A stretch of 64,000 nucleotides of DNA from Oxytricha trifallax (lineage: Eukaryota; Ciliophora; Spirotrichea; Sporadotrichida; Oxytrichidae), in the NCBI GenBank assembly GCA_000711775.1, contig ARYC01018574.1, positions 1-64,000 of the forward strand. Direction: 5' to 3'. Under the pieces are notes generated by a model that saw nothing but the letters and a program-made list of their open reading frames with translations, was not told the origin of the DNA and ran no database searches. The translations under genes and the position numbers were made by a program. Positions 24,082 through 34,303 of the stretch are shown here, piece by piece; position 1 is the stretch's first letter, and every line of letters starts with the position of its first letter.

Positions 24082-24215
24082 CAAAACCACAAAACCCTTT
24101 CAGTAGTTTGATTGAGTTTTTGATTGATAAATGTAGACTATTAGTGCATACTTTATTAGGGTTTTAATAGGGTTTATGTAGGGATTTAATGTTTAAATAT
24201 ATTGAATATTAGTAT
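24082..24215 (+). repeat. TBE-D terminal inverted repeat
   Basis: Begins CAAAACCACAAAACCC, a degenerate C4A4 telomere-like end, and matches the E right end (complement of 39480-39610) over about 130 bp with few differences. It marks the transposase-side end of element D, now facing right. Confidence 0.8.
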
Positions 24216-24228
24216 TTTAAGTGAGTAT

Positions 24229-25264
24229 ATGCCAGGTTTGGGGTCAGCTTATGACAGTGAGTATATAGATTTTTAGTTTAAGTTGAGATATGGATGTGAT
24301 GAATATAGTGAATAACTCAAGCCTGTTCTGAATTATACGTCTATAGCAAGGCTACTCCATAAATCTCCAGCAACTGTGAGGTCTCACTGTCTATTAGCAT
24401 TGAATTAAAGAGATACTAGCTTAATTCTAAACCTATAAGACATCTAAAATTTTAGCAGCATCATATTGACTATCTTATTAATGATAAGACTCTTAAATAC
24501 TGGCATCACTTCTCTCTGGCCTAGAGAGCTGTTATGATTCATCGCCAATTTCCTGTGCTTCACATATCTGCTTAATCGATAGCTAACCTATATAAAAAGA
24601 ACGGAATATCTTACAAGACAGCCAATCGCATTAAGAGAGTGATTGACTATAATGTTCCATTTTATAAGACTAATATAAATTATATATCGATTAAATGCTG
24701 AGGTCTTAAGAGCATGATATAAAGTTTATACACGCTGATGAAGCTGTATTTACATTCAATACCATTATATCAAGGTCTTTGTACAAGAGGTATAGTAATA
24801 TAGAAATTTTTGACTAAAATGTTAAGGTGTAAACTCAAACTATTCTTGGTGAAATAAGCGAAGATAGTGGCCTCGAGACTTATGTTATCCACCTTCGCTC
24901 TATAAAGACTGAATAGTATATTAAGTTCTTGCAATAACTCAGAGATAAGTACGTTGACTAAGAGATTATTCTGTTTGTAGATAACTTATTTGTCCATAAA
25001 ACTAAAGACACAAGGAAGGAATATGAAAGGCTAAACATAACACCTGTATTTAATGTTCCCTACAGACCTTAATTCAATGGAATTTAATTATATTGGGGGT
25101 AATTGAAAGGACACTACAAGAAACTTCTACTCTATCACTTGATGCACGACTTGAAGATAGATACAGTAGATTTTATTAAGAGAGTCAGCGATGAGAAAGC
25201 TAAAGTATGCGCAAGAGAAGGGAGATTATGTGTTTAAAAATAAGTATTAGATTTAAACGAATGA
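24229..25264 (+). pseudogene. TBE-D 42-kDa DDE transposase
   Basis: IS630/Tc1-superfamily transposase of the TBE type. It starts at ATG 24229, the position used by the other copies, and ends at TGA 25264 (TAA/TAG as Q). The N-terminal helix-turn-helix part (about 24250-24560) has one or more 1-2-base deletions relative to E. The catalytic core keeps HADEAVF (first Asp, about 24740) and ILFVDNLFVHK (second Asp, about 24975). The third acidic residue is replaced: FNGIQLYW, codon TAA at 25085-25087, where TBE-B and TBE-C have FNGIEFYW. This element is therefore probably unable to catalyse its own transposition. Confidence 0.85.
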
Positions 25265-25270
25265 ATAAGA

Positions 25271-26059
25271 TCACATATTAACTTTGCCCGTAAAGGGATT
25301 TGGCTTCTCTTTCTTTTCTTTCTCTTAAGTCTTGCTTGGGTCCATGTTTCTTCTCTTAGTACCAGCCCCTGTATCTATGCTCATCTCGTCTGCCTTTTAA
25401 AAATCTTTGAAGAGTCTTTTACTTAGTTCATGCTTTATTTAAGATTTTCTCTCTCTTTTTATTTGCTGCGCTCTTTCATAAAGTATATAGCAGTACCAGG
25501 TTTTTCTATAAAATTAGAAGACTAAGCTTACTTGAGCTGAAAGGATGCTTTTGAAGTTCCTACAACCAGGTATCAATTATTTTAATATCTTGCTTCTCTT
25601 TTTCTTCAGGAGAGATGGTGTATCGTTTCTTGTGAGCTTCTTAAATAACTTCATTTAAGTACTTAGGTTTCAGAGTTGCAAGAACACCAAAGAAGAAGTT
25701 TCTCTCTAGCAACTTATTAGAGAGCTGTAGCTTTGATGGAAGGCAGAGAGCAATATCTGATCACTCATAGTATCATCATAAAGATTTGTTACAGAGATTT
25801 CAGGGTAGAAGGGTATCTCAATCATCTTTATTTCATTAGACTTAAAAGCTTTTTTCTCTTTACTTAGTAAAGCTTTTAAGAATGAAATTTTAGTCCCCTC
25901 CTTAGTTGGCAAAAAGAATCCAACTATGGTTAGTATATTAGCATAAGTTAAGAACTTACCTTGCTGTACCAAGTATCTGTAAAGATCTTCTTTACTTTGA
26001 AATTTTCCTATTAAATCTTGAGATTAAATTCTCTTCATTGCATCATTCATAGACTCCAT
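25271..26059 (-). pseudogene. TBE-D 22-kDa protein gene
   Basis: Convergent with the transposase. Starts at ATG 26059 (MESMNDAMKRI...) and ends at TGA 25271. The recognisable core is GFFLPTKEGTKISFLKALL, IPFYPEISVTNLYDD and NFFFGVLATLK. Function is unknown; the protein is known only from TBE elements. Two small introns interrupt it at the sites described for copies A, B and E. A frameshift in the middle (about 25730) is shared with copy E, and the 88-codon block 25706-25972 is identical to 33602-33868, so these copies share recent ancestry. Confidence 0.8.
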
Positions 26060-26617
26060 CTTGCTTCCTCTTTCTAGAAATGTTAATGAAATTTATAATT
26101 ATGGATATCCATTCTAAGTTAATTAAAATTTTACTACTAAATAGAGAGATCCAACTGGAGGTCAACCTGAATTAGATAAATAGAGAAAGCTGGAGGAACT
26201 TTCTCCAAGTTTTAGAGTTTGAGTTCCATTTTTATGAAACTTTTTCCATTAAATTGCTCCGAATAATAATTAATTTAACTAGATGGTGCTCCTAATTTAT
26301 TTAAAACTTAATTAGGTGGTTATATTAAAGTTCAAAACCGCATTAGGAAATACAAAAAAAAAAATTAAATTGTTAAACTTCCCCTCCTAATTTTGAGAGA
26401 ACAAATTTAGGAGGACCACCTAATTAACAAAACACATTTAGGTGCATTTTAATGTATAAAATGTATGAATTAGTATATCTCAAAATTTAAGAAAATTGAA
26501 ACTAATGTCACACACTCTGTTCTTATCAAATTTCTCTAAATGTTTGAGGATGTGCTTTTACTCCAGTATAGAGGTAGAATTTATTCAACTTATATAATTA
26601 TTAATAGTATTTTTAAA

Positions 26618-27238
26618 ATGAGCGGTAACCTACTTAGAAAAGCGGGATTGCTTGGAATTAGCCAACAAAAACTTTCTTTCATAAATCAAAAGAAAATTGA
26701 AACTTTGCTGCCTCTGCCTAATATAAACCTGAAATTATCTTACCCTAGGTCTCAGACTTTAAATAATATTTCAATTGTTAAATAGTAATATAGAGCAAAG
26801 AAATTAAAAGCGAGGTTATAATAAAAATGGTCGAAGAGGAGGAATTGAAAAATATAAATAAAGATAGAAAACTTTTGTGTAGAGTGTTAGAAGAGCTTTA
26901 TTTTTAAATCTGGTCTCAAACTTCATATTTTAGAGCAGCATTCTAACAAACCCAAGCTCTATCTTAAGCATAATAAGATAGATGGAAAGCATTTCTGCTT
27001 TTACTGTAATAAGTAATAAAATCATTCAAGGGATCTAAAAGCTCACCTCGATAAGCACCATGGTAAGAAGTTTGAGGTCATAGATCCCGAGACTGGTGAA
27101 GTATATCTTTAAAAAAGAAAGCCAAGAGACTCTTAAGAATCTCTGGAGCAAAGAGTTAAGAAAGAGAATATACTCATTTAAGCAGTGAGGAACCTCTCTG
27201 CCTCTGAGTCTCAAGATGCATGCACTCAAGATTGCAAT
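26618..27238 (+). pseudogene. TBE-D 57-kDa gene, zinc-finger 5' half
   Basis: Starts MSGNLLRKAGLLG at ATG 26618, like the MSANLLRRAALLG start of E. It contains a TGA near 26847 and a frame change, then a C2H2 finger (FCFYCNKQQNHSRDLKAHLD...H, about 26995-27065) and a charged linker. The frame is cut at 27238 by the left end of TBE-E. The missing kinase-like half is at 23265-24081 in inverted orientation. Joining the two ends across a single AAT gives a linker of plausible length but one base out of frame. Confidence 0.75.
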
Positions 27239-27394
27239 CAAAACTCCAAAACCCTTTCAGAAGTTTGATTTAGTTTTTGATTGATAAAAGTAGTCTATTA
27301 GTGCATACTTTATTAGGGTTTTAATAGGGTTTATGTAGGGGTTTAATGTTTTAATATTAGTGTTTTAAATGAGTATAACAAGCGAGTTTTTTTT

Positions 27395-28845
27395 AAATAT
27401 TTCAAAAACATAAGCTTAGAGTCATGTGGCAGTTCTCTGAATTTTATCTTTCTAAGTTGATGTTTGATTGTTTCTATTGTTTGTTAATTCTCTTAGCTTT
27501 GCTTGATAATAGTTGAGTATGCAAGTTCTTTGAGACCTCCATTTATTTTATTTTTATCGAGATATTGTTTTGATTCTCTGCTTAGAATCTCTCTCACCCC
27601 TGCAGCTAAAGTAATCTTTCTTAGCATGTCGCTCTCTATTAATATTACTGCTAGAGCCCATATATCCCATTAAGTGTCTCCAACTCTCCAATCCTCTCTC
27701 TCTGGGAAATATCCAGGAGTGCCGTATACATTTCCTTATGCAAAGTCTTGCACTCTTTGAGCTCTGTTGAAGTCAATTATATAAACTCTAAGAGGCTGAA
27801 AGTTCATCATGATGTTCTCTGGCTTTAAGTCTCTATGAATATAACCTAGCTTGTGAAGCTCTTCAATCCCCTCAACTATTTGCTGCACAATCTAGCCAAT
27901 TTATCTCTGACATCTATTATCAGATAAGAATACTCTGTAAGTCATTTCAAGTAAAGGTAGCCTGAAGGCTACATGATCTTTACCAAGTAAAATAGCATCA
28001 AACTAGATGATATGCCTGCACTGATTTAACTTTGCCTTTTAAAGAGCATAATACTCATATAAAATTCCATTTGGAACTTGTCATCAGCAAGGAAGTAATT
28101 GAAAGGATATATCTTGTAAGCATATTATTCATCTGTAATGACTCTTTTCTCTATTTTTTCTTCAAGAGTGAAATAGCTTTCTAGGCAAGAATCTAAGTCA
28201 ATAATTATTAATATCGGAATCTTTATTGCCTCTATTTTAACCATGATTTTGTTGATCTCAGAGACTGGAAAGTTCTTGACTGCTTTCTTCATTTTTACTT
28301 AACTAGACTTCAACTCTAAGAGACTCCACTGGGTTTCTTAATCTTCTCTTTTAAAGGAATCTATTCCCTGTAGGTTTATGAATAAAGACAAAACTTTAAT
28401 TGTGCTTTTTCTTTAAGTGCACTTTGAGGTCTCTAGTATGAGAATATGGCTTCTCACAGAACTCACAGACATACTTCCCATCTTTCTTTTAATGCTTGAG
28501 ATATAACCTTGGCATATCGTTGTGTATATCTCTCAAGTGTCTCTTATAAGTTGACTTGTAAGGGAAAACTTTATTGCATTCTTTGCATTAATAGTCAACT
28601 TTGGCTGGTATTTATTAATGCTCTATGGAGGGTTGTTTAACCTCCTCCTCAATTTGCACAGCTTCTATGATAACCTCCTACTTAACTTATATTTAAATCT
28701 CAAAGCTAGACTGGTCAAAGTTGTCATAAGTAGGCTCCCACTGAGTACAAGCGTCTCTGGTCTCTACTTTTCTTGGTTGCTGGAATGATAACTTTTATTG
28801 ACTTGATCCAAGTAATGCCGCTCTTCTTAACAGGTTAGCGCTCAT
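27395..28845 (-). pseudogene. TBE-E 57-kDa zinc-finger/kinase-like protein (frameshifted)
   Basis: From ATG 28845. The N-terminal half has two C2H2 fingers (CKECNKVFPYKSTYKRHLRD and CEFCEKPYSHTRDLKVHLKK, about 28590-28400). The C-terminal half is a kinase-like domain with YAYKIYPFNYF, HRDLKPENIMM near 27820, DFNRAQ in place of DFG near 27780, GTPGYFPE near 27725 and WDIWALA near 27670. At least three frame changes and a TGA near 28250 break it. The gene lies just inside the left terminal repeat, and TBE-A landed 76 bp upstream of its start codon. Confidence 0.85.
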
Positions 28846-29065
28846 TTTAGTTTGCTGATATATTTTATTATAATAATGATAAAATCTACCTAGATAAACT
28901 AATATAGTAGAGTATAAGACACTCAAAACCCCAAAACCCCTTAGTGAGGTTTATAAGTGCTTTGATTTGTAGGGTATAGTTGGGGTCTTATTGGGGTTAG
29001 TTGAGAAAGTGCAGGTTTTATGTGAATTTTAAGTATATTTAATAATTATTAGGCGATTTAACTCA

Positions 29066-30510
29066 AACAAATTTATCTGCTTGTCTTTATTATATCTTTT
29101 GAACCTTGCTCTCTCAAGTGGGTCAAGTATGTCATCTAATGTTTACCGAGGATAGTTAGGAGCTCTCACGATTATCATCTCTACTATGCTTTTAATTTCT
29201 TAGCAGACATCTTCTTACTTTATATGTTTCTGAGCCAAACTTATTGATTATTTTTCATGCTTTGTACCAAAGTAAGACATACATTCCATGTCACTTTCTA
29301 ATATTATTGCTGCTACTGCCCAAACATCCCATTAAACAGAACCATTAGTCCACTTCTCTCTTATTGGGAAGTAACCTGGAGTACCAAGTACCTGTGCTAA
29401 AGTGACAATCTCCTATCTTAAAGCTCTATTGAAATCGATAACCACTACTTCTAAAGGGCAGAGATTTAGCATAACGTTTTCAGGCTTCAAATCTCTATGA
29501 ACATATCCAAGTTCATGCAACTCCTTAACACCCTGAATCATATCTGAGAGTATATCATTTAAATCATCAGGGTATCTATTGTGATATAGGTAGTCTCTCA
29601 GAGTCATCTCAAATTTCTTTAGCCTTAATGCGATGAAACCATAACTTAAAATAACACCATTTAGCTTAAGCAAATTCTTGCAGTCTTTTCTTTAGGCCTC
29701 TCTAAGTACCATGTATTCATTTGCAAACTCGTTCTAATACTGTTGGTTCTTAATAAGATAACTGAATGGATACACCTTGTATGCATACTCATCAACTACT
29801 ATGAGCTTTGCTTTTGCAGGCACGTTTATATTCAAGTAGTTTTCAATACAAGTGCTGAGAACAACTGCATTTAATGCAGGTATATTCATAGCCTTCGCTT
29901 AGAAGCATGCTAAAATTGTATTACCAGCTGGCTGGTTCATCGATTCATATCGCTTCTGTCTCTTGAGTCTCTCTTGCTGCTCTCTTTATGACTCAAGAGT
30001 ATTAGATTTTCTTTTAGCTGGCACTAGTTTTTTAGTCTCTTAATCTTCAATCAAGAACTCACTGAGGTGATGCTTTTGCATATGCCTTTTAACTTTAGCT
30101 GAGTGAGTATATGATTTCATGCATGTCGTACACTAATACCTACCATCTACCTTTTCATGCTTGAAATAGATCTTGGCTTTGCCAGAGTGTACCTCTTTAT
30201 GGTGTCTCTTCAAGCTTTGTTCAGTTGAGAAATGATTCTAGCAGTCTTCACATTAATATGTTTTTATCTTTTCGATTGGTTGCTGTTCTTTTAGCTCCTC
30301 AACATAATCAATTTAAGTTTAAACCCCTATCTCTGCACTCTCCCTCTGGTTTAATACTTCTATGATAAAAACCTCTGCTTCAAATTCAAGAGCTCTTAGC
30401 TCTACCTCCCTCTCAACATAAATGACTTCAGGCTTTTTAGTGGAGCCAAAGTTGAACATTGATTGACCTGCTCCTAAAAGAGCCGCTCTACGATTTAAGT
30501 TGACCGCCAT
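29066..30510 (-). CDS. TBE-A 57-kDa zinc-finger/kinase-like protein
   Basis: From ATG 30510 (MAVNLNRRAALLGAG) about 481 codons are open in ciliate code, the length expected for a 57-kDa product. Two C2H2 fingers lie at about residues 95-150 (CEDCQNHFSTEQSLKRHHKE and CTTCMKSYTHSAKVKRHMQK). A basic linker follows, then a kinase-like domain: YAYKVYPFSYL, LGYVHRDLKPENVMLN near 29500, IDFNRAL near 29430 (Asn for the Gly of DFG), GTPGYFPIREKW and WDVWAVAAIIL. The role in transposition is unknown. Copy B ends at a TGA at this position; a 1-bp deletion removes it in A, and the frame stays open through the terminal repeat. The end given here is the position of the B stop. Confidence 0.88.
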
Positions 30511-31077
30511 GTTTAAATTCAAATTTAAATTTCTATTTTAAAGCTCTTAAAACCTCTATAGCTATATCTGGACTATATAGGAGTTGCAACAGCATTAATG
30601 ATGGTTTGATCTAACCTCTAAGACTTCATATTTATACTCAGTTTATAGGTATAATTTTTGTAATTTTACTCTTAATAATTTTTATTCTGGTACCAACTCA
30701 GATAAAGTTCAGGTTGGTACTGGTACCAATTAAGTTTTAAACCAGATTGGAACTTTACCATTAAAACCTCACTGGATTAAAACTAGGTACTAATTAAGTT
30801 TTGGTACTATTAAATTGGTACCAATTAAACTTAAACGGATTTAGTCCCGGTACTAATTAAATTTAAACAAATTTAGTACTAATTTAATGGAACTAAATTG
30901 ATAAAAATGGAGCTCCATCTCTGAAGTTTGTTACAGCTTCTGCCAGATTTTTCCACGTATCCTTACCAGGATGACCTCCTATAAGATGCCCATATTTAAT
31001 ATATAAGATTTTTAACAGTAGGATCCAGAACTCTATATATTAAAATTTGAAATTCAATAACAAGAGAAGGAACAAGG
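30511..31077. promoter_or_regulatory. Divergent spacer between TBE-A 57-kDa and 22-kDa genes
   Basis: About 570 bp separate two divergent start codons, so both promoters should lie here. The middle (30680-30900) holds repeated GGTACC/GTACTAATTAA words and AAACTTAATT in both orientations. TBE-B has nearly the same sequence at 36501-37063. C and D/E carry different but similarly repetitive words at the same place. Promoter function is inferred from position only. Confidence 0.4.
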
Positions 31078-31867
31078 ATGGAATCTATAAGTACTGCAAT
31101 GAAAAGGGTTGAAGCTTAAGAAATGATATAAAGATTTAGAAGCAAGGAAGATCTCTATCGATACCTCACTTAGCATGGTAAGCATGTGACATATACTTAA
31201 TCATATGCTATAGTGGGTTTATTCCTTCCAACGATGGAAGGTACAAAAATTCCATTCTTAAAAGCTATACTCTGCGATGAGAAGAAAGCCTTCAAAAACA
31301 GTGAAATAAAGTTGATAGATATACCAAACTACCCAGAGATTTCAGTTACTAATCTCTACGAGGATGCGATGAAAGATGAAGAGTTGGTAGTTTATATTCC
31401 TACCAAGAAACAACTCTCTAACAAGCTTCCAGAAAGGAGCTTCTTCTTTGGAGTTCTTGGCACTTTAAGAGAGAGTTATCTCAGAGAGATCATAGAAGAA
31501 GCTCACAAAAAATGCTACTCTATTTCTCCTGAAGACTAAAAGAAGCAATGCATACTAATAAGCGAGACCTGGCTCGCTGAGCTTAAGAAGCATCCATTCC
31601 TCTCTCGTAAGCTTTGATTCATAACTTTGTAGGGAAACCTGAACTGGTGTATTCCTAATGAAAGAGCATGCGAAAGTTCACAGAGAGAGAAAGTCATAGA
31701 CTATTTATGAAGTGAGCAAGAGACTTTATAAAGATGTTTAAAAGCCAGAAGACATGAACATAGATGCAGGAGCTGGCACAAAGAGAAGAAATATGGGCCC
31801 AAGCAAGCCATAAGAAGAGGAGAAGAAAGAAAAGCCAAACCCCTTTATGGGTTAGTTTAATATGTGA
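31078..31867 (+). CDS. TBE-A 22-kDa protein (two introns)
   Basis: Starts MESISTAMKRVEAQEMI at ATG 31078 and ends at TGA 31867. Removing intron 1 (31178-31213, 36 nt, GTAAGC...CTATAG) and intron 2 (31607-31632, 26 nt, GTAAGC...TTGTAG) joins KEDLYRYLTQH to VGLFLPTMEGTKI and FLSR to the C-terminal exon. Without splicing, intron 2 brings a TGA. The C-terminus is basic (MNIDAGAGTKRRNMGPSK, then a K/E run). One base is missing early in exon 3 (CCTGAACTGG versus C-C-T-GGAACTGG in B), so this copy is slightly damaged or misassembled there. Function unknown; convergent with the transposase. Confidence 0.82.
31178..31213 (+). other. Intron 1 of TBE-A 22-kDa gene (36 nt)
   Basis: GTAAGC donor, TAATCAT-like branch region, TATAG acceptor. 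Same site, length and phase (after the first base of a codon) as in B, C, D and E. Confidence 0.7.
31607..31632 (+). other. Intron 2 of TBE-A 22-kDa gene (26 nt)
   Basis: GTAAGC...TTTGTAG. It contains the only in-frame TGA of this part of the gene, and splicing restores an arginine codon across the junction. It is conserved in B (37593-37618) and E (34043-34068). Confidence 0.75.
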
Positions 31868-31873
31868 ACTATT

Positions 31874-32935
31874 TCATTTATTTAAGTGTAAAACTTGTTT
31901 ATAAACATTCATTCTTCCTTCTCTCGCACAAACTGTTGTCTTGTCTATGCTTGCTCTCTTGCAGCTACTCTGAATCAAGTCTACTGTATCTATAGGCAAG
32001 TCATGCATTAGGTTATATAGCAGCAGTTTCTTGTAGTGGGTCTTGATTTAACTCCAGTAGAATTCAATTCCATTAAATTAATGGCTGTAAGGAACATTGT
32101 ATACAGGAGTAATGTTTAACTCTTCATAAGCTTTCTTAGACTCCTTAGTCTTATGAACTGAGAGGTTGTCAACAAACAGAATGATCTCTTAATCGTTGTA
32201 TTTATCTCTGGTCTTATGTAGGAACTCTATGTACTACGCTCGCTTAATAGAGCGAGGATGAACAACATAACTTTCTAAGCCAGAGTCTTCACTAATACCT
32301 GCTAAAATTGCATGGGTTACAACCTTTCTTTCTAATCGTAGACTTCTATATTATCATACTTCTTATACCAAGACTTATTAATAAAGGTGTTGAAGGTAAA
32401 CACAGCTTCATCAGCGTGTATGAACTTGATGTTATTAGTAATAGCTCTCTGCATTTAATCATATATATAGTTTAAATTATTACTATAAAATGTTACTGTA
32501 AAATCAATCACTCTCTTCACTCTGTTGACAGTCTTGAAAGTAATACCATTTCTTCTATAAATATTGGCTATAGTTTAAGGAGAGATACATGTCAGGAAAC
32601 CTGCGATGAAACATCACAGCTCGCTAGTCTAATGGAAAGTGTGCCCAATACTTCAAAGTCTTCGAGTGGCAGAGGAAGTCAATATGAGCCTGAGAGAACT
32701 TTTATTTTCTTGCAGGATACGTTCAACAACCAGAATTAAAATGCTAAACAGCTAGCAAGCAGTGATACCTAACAGTTGAGGCACTCTTGCGTAATAACTT
32801 TGCTATAGCTGCATAATTTATTACAGGTCTGGCTTAGTCTATATTAATACACGTACCATACCTAAGCTTAAGCAGTAAATCTAAATATTACTCATCATAA
32901 ATCGACCCTTAATTTCGCTAATTTTTATTTCTCAT
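31874..32935 (-). pseudogene. TBE-A 42-kDa DDE transposase
   Basis: ATG 32935 to TGA 31874, about 353 codons, the expected size. The N-terminal DNA-binding part includes GSIYDEQYLDLLLKLRYG and LLRKSASTVRYHCLLAVQ. The catalytic core has IHADEAVFTF (about 32410), VDNLSVHKTK (about 32175) and FNGIEFYW (about 32055), so all three acidic residues are present. It is interrupted by an in-frame TGA at 32723-32725 (shared with copy B) and by single-base frame changes near 32590 and 32330. The first two residues of the DDE triad and the target duplications identify it as the IS630/Tc1-type TBE transposase. Confidence 0.87.
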
Positions 32936-33040
32936 TTTGTAAATTGGCCTAATTTCTCTACTCACCCCAATAAGACCCCAACAATACCCTACAAATCAAA
33001 GCACTTATAAACCTCACTAAGGGGTTTTGGGGTTTTGACT

Positions 33041-33515
33041 CTGGTAGATTCTTTGCTGAGAGGTAAGAAAATTAACTAACCATAAAAGACCGTAAGTTAA
33101 CATATTTAATTAGAATTTTATACATTTTATTATATTAAAATACTCCTAATGAAGATTTAATTCTCTAGGAGATCCTCCAAATCAAGTTTGAACTAAATTT
33201 GGAGGTAAAGTTATTAAACATTTTTTAATTTAATATGCTCCTAATTAAGTTTAAACCTTAAAATTTAACTCTAATAAAGTTTGAACTTAATTTGGAAGAG
33301 TTAAACATTATTAGGAGCAATTTAATGGAGATAGATTGTTAAAAATGGAAATCAATCTGTGAAACTTGGAGCAAGTTTTTCAATGCTTCTCCGAATATCT
33401 TTTTAAGGTTGACCTCCACTATTTCCTCCGTATTTAGTCGTAAGATTTTAATAAACTTAGAATGGATATCCATAATTATAAATTTCATTAACATTTCTAG
33501 AAAGAGGAAGCAAGA
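33041..33515. promoter_or_regulatory. TBE-E divergent spacer, 22-kDa side
   Basis: Together with 28846-28920 this is the E spacer between the divergent 57-kDa and 22-kDa genes, split by TBE-A. It contains repeated CTCCTAAT / AATTTGGAGG words in both orientations (33150-33330). The sequence beyond about 33480 is nearly identical to D; the repeat part differs from D. Confidence 0.4.
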
Positions 33516-34303
33516 TGGAGTCTATGAATGATGCAATGAAGAGAATTTAATCTCAAGATTTAATAGGAAAATTTCAAAGTAAAGAAGATCTTTACAGATA
33601 CTTGGTACAGCAAGGTAAGTTCTTAACTTATGCTAATATACTAACCATAGTTGGATTCTTTTTGCCAACTAAGGAGGGGACTAAAATTTCATTCTTAAAA
33701 GCTTTACTAAGTAAAGAGAAAAAAGCTTTTAAGTCTAATGAAATAAAGATGATTGAGATACCCTTCTACCCTGAAATCTCTGTAACAAATCTTTATGATG
33801 ATACTATGAGTGATCAGATATTGCTCTCTGCCTTCCATCAAAGCTACAGCTCTCTAATAAGTTGCTAGAGAGAAACTTCTTCTTTGGTGTTCTTGCAACT
33901 CTGAAACCTAAGTACTTAAATGAAGTTATTTAAGAAGCTCACAAGAAACGATACACCATCTCTCCTGAAGAAAAAGAGAAGCAAGATATTAAAATAATTG
34001 ATACCTGGTTGTAGGAACTTCAAAAGCATCCTTTCAGCTCAAGTAAGCTTAGTCTTCTAATTTTATAGAAAAACCTGGTACTGCTATATACTTTATGAAA
34101 GAGCGCAGCAAATAAAAAGAGAGAGAAAATCTTAAATAAAGCATGAACTAAGTAAAAGACTCTTCAAAGATTTTTAAAAGGCAGACGAGATGAGCATAGA
34201 TACAGGGGCTGGTACTAAGAGAAGAAACATGGACCCAAGCAAGACTTAAGAGAAAGAAAAGAAAGAGAAGCCAAATCCCTTTACGGGCAAAGTTAATATG
34301 TGA
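33516..34303 (+). pseudogene. TBE-E 22-kDa protein gene
   Basis: ATG 33516 to TGA 34303. Intron 1 is 33615-33650 (36 nt) and contains a textbook TACTAAC branch word before CCATAG. Intron 2 is 34043-34068 (26 nt). Exons give KEDLYRYLVQQ joined to VGFFLPTKEGTKISFLKALL, and FSSKKPGTAIYFMKE across intron 2. One frameshift occurs near 33830, shared with D. Almost identical to D (complement of 25271-26059). Confidence 0.83.

Larger units (their letters stand above)
28924..33037 (-). mobile_element. TBE-A, complete 4.1-kb element inserted in TBE-E
   Basis: Ends are exact CAAAACCCCAAAACCCC and its complement, with about 78 bp of terminal inverted repeat (TTAGTGAGGTTTATAAGTGC follows the telomere-like part at both ends). 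ACT is duplicated at 28921-28923 and 33038-33040, matching the ANT target preference of TBEs. It is 4,114 bp long with genes in the order 57-kDa (minus), 22-kDa (plus), transposase (minus). It is the best-preserved element of the cluster. Confidence 0.95.

Noticed and set aside
23265-27238. Programmed gene scrambling as the explanation for the inverted halves of the D 57-kDa gene
   Set aside because: Both breakpoints coincide with TBE ends and an inverted ANT duplication, which transposition explains directly; no pointer repeats seen.
28924-28940. C4A4 repeats as real telomeres or chromosome ends
   Set aside because: They sit inside inverted repeats with 3-bp ANT duplications and TBE genes on one side, so they are transposon ends.
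32710-32745. A 22-nt GT...AG intron removing the shared transposase TGA in A and B
   Set aside because: Removing 22 nt would shift the frame, and the flanking residues already align with TBE-C without a gap.
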